Shown: in pieces, positions 16,741-25,899 of the stretch | Layout of the letters: every line of letters begins with the position of its first letter | Position numbering within the stretch: position 1 is the stretch's first letter | DNA from: Candidatus Nanopelagicales bacterium | GTDB lineage: Bacteria > Actinomycetota > Actinomycetes > S36-B12 > GCA-2699445 | DNA length: 52,319 nucleotides | Assembly (NCBI GenBank): GCA_030700225.1 | Contig: JAUYJT010000060.1 | Location: 1 to 52,319, forward strand | Direction of reading: 5' to 3' | Notes under the pieces: generated by a model | The model's input: the letters and a program-made list of their open reading frames with translations, nothing else | Database searches by the model: none | What the model was told of the DNA's origin: nothing | Program-made: the position numbers and the translations under genes

Positions 16741-17957
16741 CTGGCGGCAGTGGTGATGTCTCACCGGGCGTTAGCGCGCGGGTTGTTCTGTTCACCGGCA
16801 AAGGGGGAGTGGGCAAGACAACACTTTCGGCCGCGACCGCTGTCGCAGCCGCTGATCGCGGTCTGCGCACCCTTGTCATGTCGACCGATCCGGCCCACTC
16901 GCTCGCGGACGTCTTCGGCCTAGCGATCCCGGCTGGGCGCCCGGTGGCCGTGGCCGAGAACCTCGAAGTGTCGCACTTGGACTCGCGGGCACTGCTGGAG
17001 CGTTCGTGGCATTCGGTGCAGGAGTACTTGCTGAGTGTCCTGTCCAGCGCGGGTCTGGATTCTGTGGCAGCCGAGGAACTCACAGTCTTGCCCGGGGCGG
17101 AGGAAGTTCTCGCACTACTAGAGGTTCGGGAACAGGTTCGGTCAAACCGTTATGACCTAGTCGCACTGGACTGCGCTCCGACCGCTGAAACGCTGCGGCT
17201 GCTAGCTCTGCCGGAGGCCCTGGATTGGTTCATGAGCAGGATCTGGCCAGTAGAGCGCCGCGTGGTCACAGCGCTGCGGGTTCCGCTGTCCCGCGCGGCC
17301 GGGGTGCCTATGCCGAACACCTCGGTGATGGACGCCATCGAGCGGTTGCACGCGGACTTGGCCGACGTCCGCAAGGTCCTGACATCTCCTGGGTCTTCGG
17401 TACGGCTCGTCTTCACGCCTGACGCGGTCGTTCTCGCCGAGGCCAGGCGCACCTTGACGTCGCTGTCGCTGTATGGATACCGGGTGGATGCCGCGATCGC
17501 CAACCGGGTGTTCCCGCCAGGCGGCGACGAGTGGCGCAACGGTTGGGCGCGCGCCCAAGCCGCCCGGCTCCAGCAGGCTGAAGTAGACATGGCCCCGTTG
17601 CCTGTGCTGGTGGGCTCATACCTAGTTGGCGAGCCCGTCGGACTCGAAGCCCTGAGGAACTTGGCGGAGGCGATCTACCCTGGCGGCGATCCCCTGGGAC
17701 TGCCGAGCGTTGAGTCTCCGATGAGCCTTGAGCGGCTTGGGCAGCAGGTTGTGCTCGTGCTTCGACTACCGCTGGCCACGCGCGGTGACGTTGACATCGC
17801 TGAACGTGGCAACGAGGTGATCGTGACTGTAGGGTCTTACCGTCGCGTAATCGCGTTGCCGGGAGCCTTGCACAGGTACCGAGTTGTCGGAGCGGGACTG
17901 TCGCGCGGTGTGTTGAGAGTGAGATTTCTACCACGAGATGGCGGGGGTGGGAAGTGA
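16737..17957 (+). CDS. ArsA/GET3-like ATPase
   Basis: 406-aa P-loop ATPase of the SIMIBI class. The deviant Walker A is FTGKGGVGKTTLSAATAVAAA, with the signature lysine after the first glycines, and STDPAHSLADVFG is the switch I-like motif of ArsA/Get3. The C-terminal 70 residues form an ArsA_HSP20-like beta domain (VLRLPLATRGDVDIAERGNEVIVTVG as strands). Mycobacterial counterpart is Rv2184c. Its target is not known; coupling to an SRPBCC gene and the following small gene suggests a conserved complex. The GTGACG junction overlaps the next start. Confidence 0.88.
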   Translation: MTGGSGDVSPGVSARVVLFTGKGGVGKTTLSAATAVAAADRGLRTLVMSTDPAHSLADVFGLAIPAGRPVAVAENLEVSHLDSRALLERSWHSVQEYLLSVLSSAGLDSVAAEELTVLPGAEEVLALLEVREQVRSNRYDLVALDCAPTAETLRLLALPEALDWFMSRIWPVERRVVTALRVPLSRAAGVPMPNTSVMDAIERLHADLADVRKVLTSPGSSVRLVFTPDAVVLAEARRTLTSLSLYGYRVDAAIANRVFPPGGDEWRNGWARAQAARLQQAEVDMAPLPVLVGSYLVGEPVGLEALRNLAEAIYPGGDPLGLPSVESPMSLERLGQQVVLVLRLPLATRGDVDIAERGNEVIVTVGSYRRVIALPGALHRYRVVGAGLSRGVLRVRFLPRDGGGGK

Positions 17958-18379
17958 CGGACCATCCGGGCGGCGAGGGGTCAGAACGCGCGCGGGATCA
18001 GGCCCAAGGCACGGCCGCGGAAGAGGCAGCGAAGCTGTTCGTCGCTGTTCGGGACCGTCTCATGGCAGACCCGACGGCAGCACGGCTGGGCTCCACAGCG
18101 GCGGAATGGCTAGCAGCGTTCGGATCTCCTGGGAATGACATCGCGCGCGATGCCGCAGACGAATGCTGCCGCTGCCCCGTATGCATCGCGCTAGCCAAGG
18201 CCAGATCCACCAGCCCCGAGACCGTTGAAGCTCTGACCGCCGCGGCGATCCAATTCGCCGAAGCTGTGCGCCAGGCGTTCGCGCCCCCAAGCACGGAGGC
18301 GGAGGTCCGCCATGTTCCCTTAGATGACGAGTGGCTCACGGACGAATCGAACGGGTCTGGGGACGGTCCAGGAATCTGA
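17954..18379 (+). CDS. Conserved actinobacterial protein (DUF5304-like)
   Basis: 141-aa soluble acidic protein. A central ECCRCPVCIA segment (about 73-83) has clustered cysteines, and the flanking helices are alanine-rich. Position between the ArsA-like ATPase and glucokinase matches Rv2183c and the streptomycete DUF5304 proteins. GTG 17954 overlaps the upstream TGA (GTGA), so it is translationally coupled. The cysteine cluster may bind metal. Function unknown. Confidence 0.65.
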   Translation: MTDHPGGEGSERARDQAQGTAAEEAAKLFVAVRDRLMADPTAARLGSTAAEWLAAFGSPGNDIARDAADECCRCPVCIALAKARSTSPETVEALTAAAIQFAEAVRQAFAPPSTEAEVRHVPLDDEWLTDESNGSGDGPGI

Positions 18380-18459
18380 TCGGTGTGGCTTCATGGCGGG
18401 ACACCCATCTGACAAGTCACTAGCCTTCCGTTGAGGGAAACCGGAAGGACGTGTGAATA

Positions 18460-19491
18460 ATGCTGACTGCTGGCGTCGATATTGGTGGTACGAAGATCGC
18501 GGTAGGCGTGGTCAACACTGAGGGAGAGATCGTCGCCTCGTCCAGGAAGGCGACTCCGGTCCGCGACCCCGATGGCGTTATGGACGTCATAGTCGAACTA
18601 GTGGCGGAGCTCCAAGAGTCCCACGACCTGGAAGCGGTCGGTGTCGGTTGCGCCGGGCTCGTGGACGCGACCCGGTCCAAGGTGATTTTCGCGCCCAATC
18701 TCGGTTGGGTTGATGAGCCCCTGAGGATCAGGATCGAGCGGGCGCTCGGCCTGCCGACGGTGGTTGAGAACGACGCCAACGCTGCCGCATGGGGGGAGTT
18801 CCGCTTCGGAGCTGGCCGGGGTGCGAACGACCTCGTGATGGTGACCGTGGGGACAGGCATCGGGGGCGGCGTGATACTCGGCGGGAAGCTCCAGCGAGGC
18901 GCGAGCGGCGTCAGCGGGGAATTCGGCCACCTGCGGCTGGTTCCGGACGGCAGGCTGTGTGGGTGCGGACGACATGGTTGCTGGGAGGCCTACGCCAGTG
19001 GAAACGCCCTAGTGCGCATTGCCCGCGAGTTGGCGCTGGAGCGGCGCCCGGAGGCCGGAATCTTGATGTCGTTGGGCGACGGGACTCCTGAGGGAGTACA
19101 GGGTCCAGACATCACCGAGGCTGCCCGGCGCGGTGACCCGGTTGCGATCGAGGCATTCGAGGTTCTCGGGGGGTGGCTGTCTCGTGGACTGGTCGAGGTC
19201 TCCACTCTGCTAGACCCGGCAGCGTTCGTGATCGGTGGTGGGGTCGTGGAAGCCGGTGACCTGCTGCTTGAGCCGACGAAGCGCGAGTTCGCGCCTCAGC
19301 TGCTGGCGCGCTCCCAGCGACTCATGCCGGATATCATTCCCGCCGAGCTCGGGAACGCGGCCGGCATCGTCGGCGCCGCTGACCTGGCACGCGATCACGG
19401 CCCGACGCCTCACGTACTGATCTCGCCTAAGGCCGCGGCCGCGCGAGTTGAGGAAGCATCGAAGGCTCGGAAGGCCAAGGGCGGCGACTAG
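18460..19491 (+). CDS. glk: ROK-family glucokinase
   Basis: Phosphorylates glucose to glucose 6-phosphate in the cytoplasm. The 343-aa protein has the ATP motif DIGGTKIAVG, the sugar-binding ENDANAAAWGE with the catalytic Asp, VTVGTGIGGG, the EFGH motif and the ROK zinc signature CGCGRHGCWEAYASG. It resembles actinobacterial GlkA; in Streptomyces this enzyme also mediates glucose repression (known of the family, not shown here). A lysine/alanine-rich tail of about 30 residues is unusual. ATG 18460 is about 20 nt after a GGAAGG-containing leader. Confidence 0.93.
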   Translation: MLTAGVDIGGTKIAVGVVNTEGEIVASSRKATPVRDPDGVMDVIVELVAELQESHDLEAVGVGCAGLVDATRSKVIFAPNLGWVDEPLRIRIERALGLPTVVENDANAAAWGEFRFGAGRGANDLVMVTVGTGIGGGVILGGKLQRGASGVSGEFGHLRLVPDGRLCGCGRHGCWEAYASGNALVRIARELALERRPEAGILMSLGDGTPEGVQGPDITEAARRGDPVAIEAFEVLGGWLSRGLVEVSTLLDPAAFVIGGGVVEAGDLLLEPTKREFAPQLLARSQRLMPDIIPAELGNAAGIVGAADLARDHGPTPHVLISPKAAAARVEEASKARKAKGGD

Positions 19492-19508
19492 CTCCGGCTA
19501 GGTCGGAA

Positions 19509-20054
19509 CTACAGGACCGCGCCGTCGTCCCAGCCGTCGTCCTGGCGTGGCCGGTCGGGCATGCGCGCGACCAAGGTCACGAAGCCGGCGATGAACAGGG
19601 CCATGCCCATGGGAGCCAGCATCACCGGCAGCGGGAGAAGCGACGGGAGCAACAGGACCCCAGGACCGGCCACGACTGCCGTCCACGCGAAGCGTGAGAC
19701 CCCGTCGCGAGGCTTAGGCAAGGGCGGCGGGGTCTGTGGAACGAAGTCATCGGCCAGCTCATGAAGTTCGGGCGAGACGGGATCGTCCGCAGCGCCCGGG
19801 GGCTCATCGGGTCTCCCGGAGCGCACCAATCGCTGCGACAAATGGAACGCGTGGTCCGTCCCCTCGAGGACATGAGGCAGAACCAGGCGAATCACAGCGC
19901 GTGCCCGTTCCTCATCGGCGGTGTCGACCAGCACCGTGACTTGTCCCGGCGCCGATTCGGCCACCAGGAACGTGATGTCCGCGTCCGTTAGGAGCTGCCC
20001 CACATGCGCTATCAGTTCCGGAGGCAGCGTGCACAGAGGCGTCGAGTCAGTCAC
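19509..20054 (-). CDS. Conserved protein with C-terminal membrane hairpin
   Basis: 181-aa protein. The N-terminal 60 residues look like a small alpha/beta domain (a putative signal-transducing PII- or DUF2007-like fold: ITFLVAESAPGQVTVLVDTADEERARAVI). A proline-rich linker follows, then two transmembrane segments (about 123-140 and 143-163). It lies 9 bp before the esterase gene on the same strand. I do not recognise the family with certainty. Confidence 0.6.
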   Translation of the reverse strand: MTDSTPLCTLPPELIAHVGQLLTDADITFLVAESAPGQVTVLVDTADEERARAVIRLVLPHVLEGTDHAFHLSQRLVRSGRPDEPPGAADDPVSPELHELADDFVPQTPPPLPKPRDGVSRFAWTAVVAGPGVLLLPSLLPLPVMLAPMGMALFIAGFVTLVARMPDRPRQDDGWDDGAVL

Positions 20055-20063
20055 AAGACTGGC

Positions 20064-20810
20064 TCAGGCTGTCACTTCTTGGATGAACGCGAGGCTCTCG
20101 GAGAAGATCAGCTCCGCGTCGTTGTCCAGGGTGGCGACGTGGTAGCTGTTCTCCAGAAAAAGCTGCCGCCGGTTGGCGCTTGGCACGTGCTGCATGATCC
20201 ATCCGGAATTCTCGTTCTCAACCACGTGATCGTCGCGACTTGTGAAGACCAGGATTGGCTGATTCACCGAGCCTATGTCTTTCATGGTCGTGGACCAAAG
20301 CTGAGACATGGAGTAGGCCGCCTGGAGCGGAATCCGGTCGTATGCCCCCTCATCCTGATTTGGCTTCTTGATGTCATTCGAGATACCCGGGAAGGCCGGA
20401 ACGATGTGACGCAGGTACGGCAACAGGTGGCGATCCATGCGCAGGGTGAACAGCGCCGGATTGATCAGCACGAGGCCGGCGACCTGGTCGCCGCGCTCTT
20501 CGGCGAGGCGCAGCGCAAGTGCGCCGCCCATCGACATGCCCATGATGAACACCTGATCGCACTTGGACCGCAGCTCGTCGAAAGCGCGTGAAGTTTCGGC
20601 GTACCAGTCGGTCCAGCGCGTCTTGTTCATCTCCTGCCAGGTCGTGCCGTGCCCTGGGAGCCGGGGGACGGAGACTGAGTAGCCATTCTTGGCGAGGAAC
20701 TTCGCCCAGGGCTTCATGGATTTCGGTGAGCCGGTGAAGCCATGCTGCAACACGACTCCGACTGGTCCCTTGATGCTCTGGTACGGCTCGGCTCCTGGGA
20801 TCAGCGACAT
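20064..20810 (-). CDS. Alpha/beta hydrolase, Est30/monoacylglycerol-lipase-like
   Basis: 248-aa serine hydrolase. Oxyanion HGFTGSPKSM near residue 24, nucleophile elbow GMSMGG (Ser about residue 93), acid in TSRDDHVV and catalytic His in NSYHVATLD. This is the carboxylesterase Est30-like group, which acts on short- to medium-chain esters or monoglycerides. ATG 20810 is preceded by AGGAGGGCAG, a strong ribosome binding site, which rules out the longer upstream frame to 21347 (antisense to plsC). Divergent from plsC, so both may be lipid-related. Confidence 0.9.
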   Translation of the reverse strand: MSLIPGAEPYQSIKGPVGVVLQHGFTGSPKSMKPWAKFLAKNGYSVSVPRLPGHGTTWQEMNKTRWTDWYAETSRAFDELRSKCDQVFIMGMSMGGALALRLAEERGDQVAGLVLINPALFTLRMDRHLLPYLRHIVPAFPGISNDIKKPNQDEGAYDRIPLQAAYSMSQLWSTTMKDIGSVNQPILVFTSRDDHVVENENSGWIMQHVPSANRRQLFLENSYHVATLDNDAELIFSESLAFIQEVTA

Positions 20811-20924
20811 CTGCCCTCCTGAAAGATCGCGGGGCGTACGCTTGGCCCCGCTCCCGGCTAGGCAACCATGGTCGCACGCGGCGTGGGAGGATTCGGAGGA
20901 AACCCGACTGGAGGTCGTTGGCAA

Positions 20925-21707
20925 GTGCTGTACTACTTCCTCAAGCATTTCGTTCTGGGCCCCTGGCTGAAGCTGCTCTTCCGCCCGTGGCTTGAAGGCG
21001 GCGACAACGTCCCCAGGGAGGGGGCGGCTGTCCTGATCAGCAACCACTTGTCCTTCTCCGACTCCATCTTCCTGCCGCTGGTGCTCGGAAGACGGGTCAC
21101 ATTCTTGGCGAAGAGCGACTACTTCACGACCAGGGGGATCAAGGGCTTGCTCATGCGCATGTTCTTCGCGGGCACGGGCCAGGTACCCATAGACCGCTCC
21201 GGTGGGCAGGCCTCGGAAGCGGCTCTGAACACCGGATTGCGGATTCTTCGGGAAGGTCACCTCCTGGCTTTCTATCCGGAAGGGACCAGGTCGCTGGACG
21301 GCACCTTGTTCCGAGGACGCACCGGAGCGGCGAGGGTTGCTCTCCATGCCCAGGTCCCGGTCATACCAGTCGGGATGATCGCGACTTATGAAGCCCAGCC
21401 GACCGGCAGGATCCTCCCGAAGCTGCGCCGCGTTGGCGTGCGGATCGGAAAGCCTTTGGACTTCTCTCGCTACTACGGAATGGAGAGCGACCGCTTCATC
21501 CTGAGGTCGGTGACCGACGAGATGATGTACGAGATGATCCAGCTGACCGGGCAGCGCTACGAAGACATGTACGCCACGGACGCGAAGGATGCGGCACGGG
21601 CCAGGGAGCAGGTCCCAGCAGATGAGCCGCGCGGCCCCGGCGAGGGTGGCGGGGGCGCCGCAGAGGACGAGCGTGACCAGGGCGGCTCGTCCGCTAGCGG
21701 GAGTTGA
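20925..21707 (+). CDS. 1-acylglycerol-3-phosphate acyltransferase-like (PlsC family)
   Basis: 260-aa acyltransferase of the PlsC type at the inner membrane. Motif I NHLSFSD (the family's N-H-x4-D), motif II around TGQVPIDRSG and motif III FYPEGTRS are present, with motif IV VIPVGM. GTG 20925 has GGAGG 9 nt upstream; the upstream ATG 20868 gives an unlikely N-terminus. The C-terminal 40 residues are low complexity (Gly/Glu/Asp). Matches Rv2182c by position. Overlap with aroG's potential start region is avoided if aroG starts at 21764. Confidence 0.88.
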   Translation: MLYYFLKHFVLGPWLKLLFRPWLEGGDNVPREGAAVLISNHLSFSDSIFLPLVLGRRVTFLAKSDYFTTRGIKGLLMRMFFAGTGQVPIDRSGGQASEAALNTGLRILREGHLLAFYPEGTRSLDGTLFRGRTGAARVALHAQVPVIPVGMIATYEAQPTGRILPKLRRVGVRIGKPLDFSRYYGMESDRFILRSVTDEMMYEMIQLTGQRYEDMYATDAKDAARAREQVPADEPRGPGEGGGGAAEDERDQGGSSASGS

Positions 21708-21763
21708 CCGGTCCGAAGATCGCTGGGTCGGCGCCGACCTGTTCTGGACCGTACCCTTGTGTG

Positions 21764-23101
21764 GTGACCTCGCCCGACATCGAATGGCCGGACCTTCCGG
21801 TCGCTCAGCAGATCCCGTGGGTGGATGAACCCGCCGTAGCGCACGTCGCTGCGATTCTTCGCGGAGTGCCCGCGCTGGTCCAGTCGGCGGAGTGCGATCT
21901 GCTCACGCAGAGGTTGGCTGCGGCTGAGAGGGGCGAGGCGTTCGTCCTGATGGCAGGGGACTGCGCGGAAACCTTTGACGCGAACACGATCACCTCGATT
22001 AGAGCGCGGTTGAGGACAGTCCTCCAGATGGCCGTCGTGCTCACCTATGGCGCTTCGCTGCCCGTGGTGAAGATCGGTCGGATGGCCGGCCAGTACTTCA
22101 AGCCGCGCAGCAGGCCGACGGAGCGGCGGGACGGTGTGGAGCTGGCCTCGTACTTCGGAGACGCCGTCAACGGGCTGGAGTTCAGCGCCGGTGCCCGGAC
22201 TCCCGACCCGGATCGTATGTTGCGGGCCTACCGGGCCAGCAACGCTGTGATGAATCTCGTGAGGTCCTTCACGCAGGATGGCAGCGCTGACCTGCGCCAG
22301 GTGCACACCTGGAACCGTGACTTCGTCAGAGAGTCGCCCGCCGGGCGGCGGTACGAGGAGCTGGCTGCCGGTATCGACCGCGCGCTCGCGTTCATGAGCG
22401 CCTGTGGAGCGGATCCAGAGGAGCTGCGCGGGGTCGAGTTCTTCGTGGGACACGAGGCGCTCTCGCTGGACTACGAGCGGTCTCTGGTGCGGTTCGACCC
22501 TGTCTCCCGGCGCCACTTCGGGTCGTCAGGCCACTTCCTGTGGGTTGGGGAACGCACCCGCCAGCTCGACGGTGCGCACGTCGATTTCGCGGCGACCGTG
22601 AACAACCCGATCGGGGTCAAAGTCGGTCCGAGTGCCCACCCCGATGACGTTCTCGGCCTGATCGAGCGCCTGGACCCGCACCGGATACCGGGCAGGTTGA
22701 CGATCATCTCCAGGATGGGAGCCGCCAACATTCGCGGTGTGCTTCCAGACATCGTCGAGAAGGTCATCGCCGCGCAGCACCCGGTCGTGTGGATTTGCGA
22801 CCCGATGCACGGCAACACCCGGGAGTCGGATTCCGGGTACAAGACGAGGTCCTTCGACGACGTTGTCACGGAGGTCAAGGAGTTCTTCGCGGTCCACCGG
22901 TCCTTGGGGACGCATCCGGGTGGGCTGCATGTCGAGCTGACCGGGGATGACGTGACCGAATGCGTCGGGGGCACCGAGGGTGTCGCCGAGGCGGACCTAT
23001 CGGACCGATACGAGACCGCGTGCGATCCGAGATTGAACCGGGAGCAGTCGTTGGAGCTCGCGTTCTTGGTTGCCGGGATGCTGAGCGAGCGGACGATCTG
23101 A
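21764..23101 (+). CDS. aroG: Class II 3-deoxy-D-arabino-heptulosonate 7-phosphate synthase AroG
   Basis: First enzyme of the shikimate pathway: PEP plus erythrose 4-phosphate to DAHP. The 445-aa plant/mycobacterial-type enzyme has the expected motifs: MAGDCAETFDANT, RMAGQYFKPRS, HFLWVGERTRQLDGAH, GVKVGPS, the metal-site [10 protein letters not shown], and [18 protein letters not shown] 21764 (or GTG 21761) is chosen. Matches Rv2178c. The last 100 codons and 37 bp downstream are repeated at 24782-25123. A second, unrelated type I DAHP synthase is at 31991-33031. Confidence 0.95.
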   Translation: MTSPDIEWPDLPVAQQIPWVDEPAVAHVAAILRGVPALVQSAECDLLTQRLAAAERGEAFVLMAGDCAETFDANTITSIRARLRTVLQMAVVLTYGASLPVVKIGRMAGQYFKPRSRPTERRDGVELASYFGDAVNGLEFSAGARTPDPDRMLRAYRASNAVMNLVRSFTQDGSADLRQVHTWNRDFVRESPAGRRYEELAAGIDRALAFMSACGADPEELRGVEFFVGHEALSLDYERSLVRFDPVSRRHFGSSGHFLWVGERTRQLDGAHVDFAATVNNPIGVKVGPSAHPDDVLGLIERLDPHRIPGRLTIISRMGAANIRGVLPDIVEKVIAAQHPVVWICDPMHGNTRESDSGYKTRSFDDVVTEVKEFFAVHRSLGTHPGGLHVELTGDDVTECVGGTEGVAEADLSDRYETACDPRLNREQSLELAFLVAGMLSERTI

Positions 23102-23227
23102 CTGGCCGCCCGATCAGGTCCTGTAGGAGCGGAGGGGTCGTCTTGTTCGCGTCGATGGATTCACGTGTTGGGGCATAGATTGGTCGGACTACCGATCCGA
23201 ACCCGAAGACCACGCTTCGTTGCGTAG

Positions 23228-23475
23228 AGCCCGCAATGCGGCAACTTCTGCGCTGGTGTGCGCTGAGCCGACGTGTTCGATTCTGCGTGAACCTCGACGC
23301 GAAGAGCGCACAATCTGCACCGCCGTAGCCCCCCGAGGAAGTCTTCACGGTGCGGATGTATGCCAAACCTCACGCTACGAAGCTCGGCTAGTGCGCACAC
23401 CACAGGCCTCCTGCAGCAAGACCCCTAGTCAGAGGCCCCTCCCAGGCCCCAACCCAGAATCATGAGCCGAGTCGG
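23228..23475 (-). mobile_element. IS1634-family transposase N-terminal fragment, copy 1
   Basis: Minus-strand reading from 23366 gives [12 protein letters not shown], the start typical of IS1634-family (IS4 superfamily) transposases. It then shifts frame at a run of six C (five in copy 2), so the frame is broken. The fragment covers about 108 bp of leader plus about 46 codons. It is about 90% identical to copy 2 at 24535-24780, 1.3 kb away and in the same orientation, with a membrane-protein gene between them. No transposase body remains. Confidence 0.75.
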
Positions 23476-23676
23476 GTGTCCGAATCGGCTGCCGCGGCCT
23501 CGCAGGCGGACGTCATCGCGCCGAAGAGTCCGTGCACGACCGTTGTGGCACCTTCCGGGGAGTCCGACAATGTGAACAGACGGTCGCTGCTCCATCGCTC
23601 ATCGGCCTTGAGGGCAGTCTTCGTCAGTCTCGCCGAAAGGTGGCCTTGCCGGGTTGATCACAACTACCATGACGCT

Positions 23677-24390
23677 ATGCGCCAGCCAGACTCTGACGAC
23701 GAGGATTCCGAGAAGATCCAGGTCAAGGGCGTCTCACCGCTCATGATCTTTTACGGCTTTGTGCCATATATCATCATGTCGCTGTTCTCGGCCCCCGGCA
23801 CGTTCTTGTTGGTCACCTCGATCTCGGTTCTGATGTCGGCATCATGGATGATTCTCGGGTTAGTGCGAGGCCGAGGCCTGCATCAGCTCAGCACGGTGGG
23901 CACAATCTTGTTTGGGGCAATGCTCGTTTTGGCATTTGTCGACCCCCACCTGGATACGTGGCTTCGGAACTGGTCGGGATCAGTCGCCGAGATTGCGCTG
24001 GTTCTGACCGCGTTCATTGGGATAGCTGTGAAGCGCCCGTTCACCTTGTACTATGCCAGGCTCAGCGTTGACCGGATTCAGTGGGAGCACAACCCCAAAT
24101 TCCGAGCAGGTGTTGTCAGGGTCAGCCAGACGATCACAGCAGTGTGGGGGCTGTCGTTTGTGATTGGCGTGATCTGCGATTTCTTGCCAAGTCCGATGAA
24201 CAACAACATAGTCTTTACGTGGATAATCCCTCTAGCGGCTTTGTTCGGGGCTATAAGGTTCACGCTGTGGTATCCCGAATACCACCGAAGCAGAAGACTT
24301 GCCGCGCACCCGGAAATCGCTGAGAAGCACCGCATTATCGCTGAACGGGCCCGTTCGGCATCAACCGACGAAACTGATGACTCGGGCTAA
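23677..24390 (+). CDS. Six-transmembrane protein of unknown function
   Basis: 237-aa membrane protein. Acidic N-terminal 22 residues, then six hydrophobic segments (about 25-45, 47-68, 75-93, 103-122, 150-170, 178-198) and a charged tail. The motif KRPFTLYYAR followed by an aromatic W segment (IQWEHNPKF) resembles a family of uncharacterised membrane proteins I recall with (G/K)RPFTLQYAR. I chose ATG 23677 over an earlier GTG (23476) because the N-terminal extension is not protein-like. GC content is lower than in neighbours, and it sits between two IS1634 fragments as cargo of a rearranged segment. Confidence 0.65.
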   Translation: MRQPDSDDEDSEKIQVKGVSPLMIFYGFVPYIIMSLFSAPGTFLLVTSISVLMSASWMILGLVRGRGLHQLSTVGTILFGAMLVLAFVDPHLDTWLRNWSGSVAEIALVLTAFIGIAVKRPFTLYYARLSVDRIQWEHNPKFRAGVVRVSQTITAVWGLSFVIGVICDFLPSPMNNNIVFTWIIPLAALFGAIRFTLWYPEYHRSRRLAAHPEIAEKHRIIAERARSASTDETDDSG

Positions 24391-24534
24391 GTATGTCGCA
24401 CGGTGGTATTACTGACCGCCAGAACTCGCACCAGTGAACTTGTCAGGTGGGTGGCGGGCTCTTGTTCGACCTATCTCGAAGATGACGACATCACCCGGAT
24501 TTGGGTGCTCGATCCGGCTCAGCGGCACCGCCGC

Positions 24535-25121
<587 letters not shown>

Positions 25122-25123
<2 letters not shown>

Positions 25124-25610
25124 GGTGATCGTGCTCGTTCAAGTGATGCAGTTCGCGACGCCCTTCGGGTGGCCGCTGTCCGTGGCCGTGGTAGACGGAT
25201 CGGTCGTATCGTCGGGGTTCGTGCGCATTGGCAACCTGCCGATTCCGCCTGGAGCAGGAGATGTTGTCAGGGTCGTCGACACGGGCGTTGCCGCGTGCGT
25301 GAGGGACTGGCTAGGTGGCGAGCCGGACGCGCTGTCGCGGGTTCCGGTGTCGCAACCTGGGTCGCCGTTCCGCCAGGCGGTCTGGGATCAGATGCGCTCG
25401 ATTCCCGGTGGATCCACGTCGACCTACGGGCAGATCGCGGCAATGGCTGGCCATGCGAGGGCGGCCCGCGCCGTCGGAGCCGCGTGTGCGAGCAATCGAG
25501 TCGCCCCGTTCGTTCCCTGCCACCGGGTCGTGCCGTCGGCTGGCGGTATCGGGCGGTACGCCTATGGCAGCGCCCTGAAGTCAGCGCTGCTGGAGTTCGA
25601 GGCGGGGTAG
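25122..25610 (+). CDS. ogt: Methylated-DNA-protein cysteine methyltransferase Ogt
   Basis: Suicide repair protein that moves O6-alkyl groups from guanine to its own cysteine. The 162-aa protein has the active-site PCHRV (Cys about residue 130) in APFVPCHRVVPSAGGIG, and the helix-turn-helix segment SIPGGSTSTYGQIAAMAG with the Arg finger region ARAARAVGAA. Starts at GTG 25122/25125 are close behind GGAGCGGAGG; ATG 25146 is an alternative. Its last 35 codons and 9 bp beyond recur exactly 5600 bp downstream (31109-31219). Confidence 0.93.
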
Positions 25611-25619
25611 GCCGTCGAT

Positions 25620-25887
25620 TCCGCAGAGGGGGCTTGTGCGCGCGAACTTCGACTTTGCCGGTGATGAAGTCCCAGCACATCGCCAGCTGCAAGACTGTCA
25701 ACGACCCACCGGGCCTGAACACATAGAAAACGGGCGCCGCGACGGCGATCGCCACTCCAATCACCACCAAGCGTCTGCGCGTGTAGGGGCCGTTGCCGAC
25801 AAGTTCCCGGCAACGCTTACCACCTCGCGAACTCAACGTCCGGTCGGAGAACGGGCCCTGATGCGACGGGGAGTTCAACGGTTTCAA
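25620..25887 (-). CDS. Possible truncated small membrane protein
   Basis: Minus-strand frame from ATG 25887 contains a plausible transmembrane helix (RLVVIGVAIAVAAPVFYVF) and then a short soluble part. It stays open into the antisense of ogt, but protein-like composition ends at 25620, exactly where the ogt-echo duplication boundary lies. I read it as a gene whose 3' end was lost at that breakpoint. It follows the GT87 gene on the same strand with a 12-bp gap. Low confidence. Confidence 0.3.
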
Positions 25888-25899
25888 GCACCAGCCGAA

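Noticed and set aside
14962-16764. 600-codon open frame on the minus strand
   Set aside because: Fully antisense to four well-supported coupled genes (zinc ribbon, metallophosphoesterase, SRPBCC); its translation is His/Arg/Pro-rich with no family resemblance. High GC keeps such shadow frames open.
20811-21347. Long N-terminal extension of the esterase frame
   Set aside because: It is antisense to plsC, and AGGAGGGCAG directly before ATG 20810 marks the true start.
23476-23676. N-terminal extension of the six-TM protein from 23476
   Set aside because: The extension lacks homologous character and overlaps the border of the IS1634 fragment; ATG 23677 starts where the acidic/TM architecture begins.
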